From contig JANPIN010000046.1 in assembly GCA_031425035.1 (NCBI GenBank), forward strand, positions 1 to 64,000: a stretch of 64,000 bases of DNA. Reading direction: 5' to 3'. Each line of letters begins with the position of its first letter. Position 1 is the first letter of the stretch. This document shows, piece by piece, positions 59,733-64,000 of this stretch. Both the position numbers and the translations under genes were made by a program. Origin of the DNA: M3007 sp031425035 (GTDB lineage Bacteria > Bacteroidota > Bacteroidia > Chitinophagales > Saprospiraceae). The notes beneath the pieces are model-generated. The model saw only the letters and a list, made by a program, of their open reading frames with translations. It made no database searches and had not been told where the DNA came from.

Positions 59733-61220
59733 CATCCCCAACGCGTAATAAAACACCCCCGGATTACCCGGATACACGCCTTCCAGCAAAATACCGCCAT
59801 CGCTGTTCTGTAGCTGACGGGTCAGATCCTCCACGTTTTTAACCGGCGTTTTATTGGCTTTGGTAATGATAAAACCTTCGCGAATGTCGGTTTGCTGCGC
59901 GAGTTTACCATTTTGCAGATCCGTTAGTTTCACCCCGCCATCGAGGTGCCATTTCTGGGCTTCTTCTTTACTGAGCGTTTGGAAATCAGCACCGAGTGTT
60001 TCCAATACAGCGGATGGCGCCGATTTCTTGATCGTATCCGTGTTACCGGAACGATTTTTCAAGGTTACGGCCAGTTCGCGTTCCTGGCCGTCGCGTAGCA
60101 GGGTCAGGTTCAGGCGGTCGCCGGGACGATGGCTGCCGACAATAGCCAGCAGATCGGAAGAGGTGCTGATGCCCTGACCATCGACCTTGGTAATCACGTC
60201 ACCGGCTTTTACGCCGGCAGCCGCAGCCGCAGAACCAGTCTGGAGGCTGTCCACATACACACCATTGATCGTATTAATATTTTTCTCCTTGGCAAATTGC
60301 GGGTCGAGCGGGTGAATAACCACCCCCAGATAACCGCGTTGGGCCACGCCGTAGTGCTTGAGGTCTTCTACAATTTTCTGCACCAGGTTGGACGGAATAG
60401 CGAAGGCATAACCCGCAAACACCCCCGTTGGCGAAGCGATAGCGGTGTTAATGCCGATCAGATCGCCGTTCAGGTTGACCAGCGCACCGCCACTGTTACC
60501 GGGGTTCACCACCGCATCCGTCTGGATGAAACTTTCGATGGGTGCTTTGTCCTTGACAATGTGCAGGTCGCGGCCTTTGGCGCTCACAATACCCGCCGTA
60601 ACGGTACTGGCCAGGTTGAACGGGTTACCGACGGCCACCACCCATTCGCCGACTTTAATATCGTTGGAATTACTGAACTGCATAAACGGCAGTCCGTTTT
60701 GATCGATCTTGATCAGCGCCAGGTCCGTGCTGGGGTCCGTGCCGATCACGGTCGCCGTATAGGTACGTTTATCGTTAAGGGTCACCGTGAGACTTTGGGC
60801 ATCGGCGACTACGTGGTTATTCGTGACAATATATCCATCCGGGCTAAGGATGACCCCGCTACCGGTTGCTTTCTGCAGACCGTCTAACTGATCCTCACCA
60901 CCGAACTCGCGGCCACCAAAAAACTGGCGGAAAGGCTCGGGGATCTGGTTCAGGTCGAAAGGCATAGCGCCACGACCACGCGCACGGATGGAGGACTGAA
61001 TATTGACCACCACGGGCAGGGCTTTATTGGCCGCAAAGGTGAAGTCGGCGACTGTACCACCGGCGCTGGGTGCATAGTTGGCAAAGTGGATATTGGAGGC
61101 TGGTTGGGCCGTTACCGTCAGGGGAGATAAACTGCTTTGATGGGTAACGACGGCTGCTCCGCCCAGGGCCACCAGACCACCCAGCAATCCAACAAAGCCA
61201 AACAAGAAATACTTTTTCAT
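59730..61220 (-). CDS. degP: HtrA/DegP-family periplasmic serine protease
   Basis: This ~496-aa Do-type protease has an N-terminal signal anchor (KKYFLFGFVGLLGGLVALGG). The catalytic triad is visible: His in YIVTNNHVVAD, Asp in STDLALIKID, Ser in NPGNSGGALVN. Two PDZ domains follow; the first is GYLGVVIHPLDPQFAKEKNI with AAAAAGVKAGDVITKVDGQ, and the second is a shorter C-terminal one ending in KTPVKNVEDLTRQL. It degrades or refolds damaged envelope proteins. I prefer the ATG at 61220; two further in-frame ATGs lie just upstream. A LytTR/LytS pair lies upstream on the same strand but is separated by ~210 bp. Confidence 0.95.
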   Translation of the reverse strand: MKKYFLFGFVGLLGGLVALGGAAVVTHQSSLSPLTVTAQPASNIHFANYAPSAGGTVADFTFAANKALPVVVNIQSSIRARGRGAMPFDLNQIPEPFRQFFGGREFGGEDQLDGLQKATGSGVILSPDGYIVTNNHVVADAQSLTVTLNDKRTYTATVIGTDPSTDLALIKIDQNGLPFMQFSNSNDIKVGEWVVAVGNPFNLASTVTAGIVSAKGRDLHIVKDKAPIESFIQTDAVVNPGNSGGALVNLNGDLIGINTAIASPTGVFAGYAFAIPSNLVQKIVEDLKHYGVAQRGYLGVVIHPLDPQFAKEKNINTINGVYVDSLQTGSAAAAAGVKAGDVITKVDGQGISTSSDLLAIVGSHRPGDRLNLTLLRDGQERELAVTLKNRSGNTDTIKKSAPSAVLETLGADFQTLSKEEAQKWHLDGGVKLTDLQNGKLAQQTDIREGFIITKANKTPVKNVEDLTRQLQNSDGGILLEGVYPGNPGVFYYALGM

Positions 61221-61429
61221 AGTCATTTCCATTTTTAATGTTTAAACGAATTTAAGTTTTTAAATTCCACCGCAATAGATGGGAAAACCTTGATTTGCTT
61301 GATCAAAAATAGGAAGATGGGTTAATGGGGTAATAAAAAATGATGCCAAAGCCGGCAGTAAAGCGGGAAGAAAAGACAAATTAAAAGGTGAAAGGTTGAG
61401 GGTAATAGGGAGAAAATTGTTTTCCTCCA

Positions 61430-62194
61430 CTACCTCGTTTCCATCCAGTGCAAAAACTCCGATGCCTTGGCTTTACTCACCACCATGGGTTCTTTGACCG
61501 GGGTTTTTATTTTAACCAGGAGTTTACGGGCGAAGTAGTGTTCTACTTCGGTGATGTTATCGTAATTAACCAGAAACTGGCGGTTAGCGCGGTAAAACTG
61601 GCGCGGGTCGAGGCTCTTTTCCAGCTCCTCCATCGTATAATTCAGAATATAGCGTTTGCCGTCATTGGTATGCAGAAAAGTGACCTCATGTTCGATATAG
61701 AAATAGGCGACCTCACTGGTGGATATGGGCAGGAGTTTATCGCGGCTACTGACCAGAAAACTGGTTTTATAGCCGGTCTTCAGTTGCTGCAGCATTTCCG
61801 TAAGCCGATCCAGACCAGCGCCGGGTTGCTGGAAGAAGTTCTGCAGCTGTTTCACCTTTTGCATGGCGCGACCCACCGCTTCCCGGTCGAAAGGTTTGAG
61901 AATATAGTCCACGCCGTTGGTCTGAAAGGCTTGTAGCGCATATTCATCGAAAGCGGTGCAAAAAATGACCGGGCTTTGCACTTTCACTTCGTTGAAAATC
62001 TCGAAACTCAGTCCGTCGGCCAGTTGAATGTCCATGAAAATAAGGTCCGGCGCCGGGTGGCTTTGCAGCCAGGTAATAGTTCCTTCCACCGAGTCTTTAA
62101 TATCGAGGATTTGTGCGCCGGGTTCCAGTTCGAGCACGGTGGCTTTCAGATCAAAAGCGGTTCGGGTCTCATCCTCCACAATCAGAATAGTCAT
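61430..62194 (-). CDS. LytTR-family response regulator
   Basis: This 254-aa regulator has a receiver domain (ILIVEDE, phospho-acceptor D55 in LIFMDIQLADG, conserved FCTAFDEYA and YILKPFDRE) and a C-terminal LytTR domain (FLVSSRDKLLPISTSEVAYF, then YRANRQFLVNYDNI). I start at the ATG giving MTILIVEDE; the longer frame would use TTG. The LytS-type kinase lies 20 bp upstream in the same direction and is the partner. The sequence differs from the first pair, so this is a separate pathway. Confidence 0.93.
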   Translation of the reverse strand: MTILIVEDETRTAFDLKATVLELEPGAQILDIKDSVEGTITWLQSHPAPDLIFMDIQLADGLSFEIFNEVKVQSPVIFCTAFDEYALQAFQTNGVDYILKPFDREAVGRAMQKVKQLQNFFQQPGAGLDRLTEMLQQLKTGYKTSFLVSSRDKLLPISTSEVAYFYIEHEVTFLHTNDGKRYILNYTMEELEKSLDPRQFYRANRQFLVNYDNITEVEHYFARKLLVKIKTPVKEPMVVSKAKASEFLHWMETR

Positions 62195-62214
62195 AAGCGG
62201 GTGTTTTGACAAAT

Positions 62215-63306
62215 TTAAACCACAGGGCGTTTGAAAGTTGCCGGGATTTCGCCTGAAACGGGCAGTACGTGCGCTGAAACAGGCAGGCGGGCATGGGGAA
62301 TCAGGGGTAGCTGCACGGTAAAATGGGTAGCCGTCAGTTCTATCTGAATGGCCTGGCCGGTCAGGATCAGCAAGCGGCTGCTGATGTTTTGCAGCCCCGT
62401 CCGGCTCCCGGCTTCGACCGAGCGCTTTTGCTGCAGGTTGTTACGCACCACCAGGGTGTGGTCTTCGGTAAAAAGTTCGATCCGCAGGGGTTTGTCTTCC
62501 GAGACGACATTGTGTTTAATGCAGTTTTCGATCAGTAATTGCAGCGTAAACGGCGGCAGACGGTCTTTCAAATGTGCAGCATCAATATGCTCTTCTACGA
62601 TTAATTTATCGCCAAAACGGGCTTTCAGCATGAAAATATAGTGCTCGATGATCCGCAGTTCCTCCTCCAAAGTCACCTGGTCGTGCACATTGGTCAGCAG
62701 CGTGCTGCGGTAAAATTCGGATAGGCGAATTATGAATTCCTCCGTCTTGGCATCCGCGCTTTTGACCATCGTTTTCAAAATATTGAGCGAGTTGAACAGG
62801 AAATGGGGATTGACCTGCTGTTTGAGAATTTCGAATTTAGCCTGCGAATTTTCCAGTTGCAGCCGCTGGTTTTCCGTGTTGGTTTTCAATAGTTTCTGCG
62901 AGGTATCCAGCAGAAAAATAAGCAGCAGTAAAATGCCGGCCGTAATGACGGCGCGAAACTCATTGGCGAATTCCGCATTTTTATAATTCACCAGGTCCTG
63001 ATCCACCTGCAGAAAACGCAGGCGCTCGTCCAGCCAGACCACCAGGAAACTCAGGGTCAGGGTGCTGAGAATGCGTTCCAAACGGGCCGTCTGGAAGGGC
63101 GTATGGGCAAAAAAACGCTTTTGCAGGGCCGGAAAACCTGCGACATTATACCACCATACGAACAGGGTGAAAGCGATGCCGAAGATCATTTCCCGAAAAA
63201 ATATCCGGACGTCAAAACCGATGCGGAAGTACGTGCCGACGGCGAACACCAGCCCGGCCGCAGCCGCGCAAACGATGGCAATGCGCAGGTAAAATTGTCT
63301 GGACAT
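62215..63306 (-). CDS. LytS-type sensor histidine kinase
   Basis: This 363-aa membrane kinase has four hydrophobic segments in the first ~135 residues: IAIVCAAAAGLVFAVGTYF, MIFGIAFTLFVWWYNVAGF, ILSTLTLSFLVVWL, AVITAGILLLLIFLL. A coiled-coil linker follows, then the His_kinase domain with H168 in QVNPHFLFNSLNILKTM and an ATPase part containing LQLLIENCIKHN and GLQNISSRLLILTG. I start at ATG 63306; an in-frame TTG eight codons upstream would be the alternative. It is in an operon with the LytTR regulator (20 bp). Confidence 0.92.
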   Translation of the reverse strand: MSRQFYLRIAIVCAAAAGLVFAVGTYFRIGFDVRIFFREMIFGIAFTLFVWWYNVAGFPALQKRFFAHTPFQTARLERILSTLTLSFLVVWLDERLRFLQVDQDLVNYKNAEFANEFRAVITAGILLLLIFLLDTSQKLLKTNTENQRLQLENSQAKFEILKQQVNPHFLFNSLNILKTMVKSADAKTEEFIIRLSEFYRSTLLTNVHDQVTLEEELRIIEHYIFMLKARFGDKLIVEEHIDAAHLKDRLPPFTLQLLIENCIKHNVVSEDKPLRIELFTEDHTLVVRNNLQQKRSVEAGSRTGLQNISSRLLILTGQAIQIELTATHFTVQLPLIPHARLPVSAHVLPVSGEIPATFKRPVV

Positions 63307-63723
63307 ATTCAGGTGGTCGGTGATGTTCAAAGATTTTATAACTACTGCAAGTTATTGAAAATGCGGGGTGTTCCTTCCCTTAATTGCTTCCAAGGGGGCA
63401 GTCATCGGGCCGAACCGGCCGTTTTGCCCGTTTAGCGGTTCCGCTTGGCCGCTTCGCCAACGTTCGGGCGGAGATTGGCTTTTTCGGTTGAATTTTTGAC
63501 GCTTCAACAGGAGCGTTTTGCTTTTACCGGCAAACATAGCGCTGAATGAAAGAGGATTATCCGGGCTGCTCAAGCGTGGTCCGGCGTTTCATAGTAGTTT
63601 TGAGCCGGTCTGCACTCGCAGGCCGGCTTTTTTACGTTTTACTACCACCTTTGTAGCGCGGTGTCTTAGTTTTGTTCCGAAAATTTACGCTTTCCCCGAC
63701 CACCATTTTCAATAAAACCAGCC
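63307..63723 (+). promoter_or_regulatory. 417-bp gap before hmgA, with a terminator-like hairpin
   Basis: The arms at 63603-63613 and 63618-63628 pair over 11 bp with one wobble and a 4-nt loop, followed by a T-run (63626-63632). No plus-strand gene lies upstream to need a terminator, so the region may hold a leader with an attenuator for hmgA or a small RNA. Short frames here look non-coding. The stretch also holds several GC-rich short palindromes near 63410-63470. Confidence 0.4.
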
Positions 63724-64000
63724 ATGCCCATATATCACCACCTTGGTAAAATACCGCCCAAACGCCATACCCAGTTTACAAAACCAGACGGCGGTTTCTA
63801 CTATGAACAACTGTTCGGCACCGTCGGCTTCGATGGCATGTCGTCACTGCTTTATCATATCCACCGCCCCACGCAGGTCCGCGCTATTCTGGAAACGCTC
63901 GATGTGACGCCGCAGGTCGCCGTGCCGCATAACATGACCGCCCGGCTGCTCAAAGGTTTCGAGCTCGCTCCTACCGACGACTACCTGGAAAGCCGCATTC
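63724..64000 (+). CDS. hmgA: Homogentisate 1,2-dioxygenase (3' end outside window)
   Basis: The open frame runs from ATG 63724 to the window edge, 92 codons of a protein expected to be ~380-430 aa. The visible N-terminus matches the family: PIYHHLGKIPPKRHTQF, KPDGGFYYEQLFGTVGFDG, SSLLYHIHRPTQV. HmgA opens the ring of homogentisate to maleylacetoacetate in tyrosine and phenylalanine breakdown, using Fe(II). The iron-binding His and Glu residues lie beyond the window. A terminator-like hairpin sits ~95 bp upstream. Confidence 0.92.
   Translation, partial: MPIYHHLGKIPPKRHTQFTKPDGGFYYEQLFGTVGFDGMSSLLYHIHRPTQVRAILETLDVTPQVAVPHNMTARLLKGFELAPTDDYLESRI

Noticed and set aside
63352..63715. Short frames on both strands before hmgA
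   Set aside because: No domain, no signal peptide, and they overlap GC-rich palindromes and a terminator-like hairpin.

Overview
The window comes from a moderately GC-rich member of the Bacteroidota, most likely Saprospiria or a close relative. This is inferred from several type IX secretion (T9SS) C-terminal sorting domains, a bacillithiol gene (bshC), BT_3928-type and DUF1599 genes next to each other, LytS/LytTR two-component pairs, and the near absence of Shine-Dalgarno sites. No rRNA, tRNA, CRISPR array, insertion sequence or prophage was recognised.

Layout. 1-4.6 kb: the C-terminal part of a T9SS cargo protein, two small exported proteins and a flavin monooxygenase, all on the plus strand. 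4.6-12.8 kb: a minus-strand run of a dynamin-like GTPase, MBL hydrolase, acyl-CoA dehydrogenase, lipoprotein, polytopic glycosyltransferase-like protein, folE and a PTPS/QueD-type enzyme. 13-14.9 kb: a histidine kinase/LytTR regulator pair. 15-23 kb: housekeeping and membrane genes (BT_3928 family, DUF1599, PAP2, VOC, miaA, PlsC-like, CD225, DUF2752, a helical-repeat protein). 23.3-30.3 kb: two tandem paralogous secreted proteins with leucine-rich L-domain-like repeats. 30.8-34.1 kb: bshC and an OmpA/TSP3 protein. 34.5-48.8 kb: a block of secreted proteins, containing a remnant ORF, a LamG protein, a 1249-aa PKD/propeller protein and a 2561-aa protein with an HExxH metalloprotease-like core. 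48.9-59.6 kb: DUF1003, a delta-60 propeller protein, a carbohydrate locus (GH63, TerB-like, GH15-like), a frameshifted Uma2 gene, a glucose-dehydrogenase-like enzyme and small unknowns. 59.7-63.3 kb: HtrA/DegP protease and a second LytTR/LytS pair. The window ends inside hmgA.

The most unusual signal is not a gene. Degenerate heptanucleotide arrays of several different words (TTGGTTA, GGAATGC, ATGAACG, CCTGTCT/CCTAACC types), plus a palindromic GTAGGGGCACCCC-type element, lie at gene 3' ends. In most cases they contain the stop codon itself. One GGAATGC array sits in frame inside a membrane-protein gene, where it forms a 34-bp inverted repeat, and a second composite array supplies that gene's N-terminus. 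A different hairpin array fills the gap before bshC. These repeats resemble in style the heptanucleotide STRR repeats of cyanobacteria and are the best candidate for an undescribed system here.

Functional themes are surface and extracellular display through T9SS, carbohydrate and glucose handling, redox and pterin metabolism, and envelope sensing. All assignments come from reading motifs; no database search was run.
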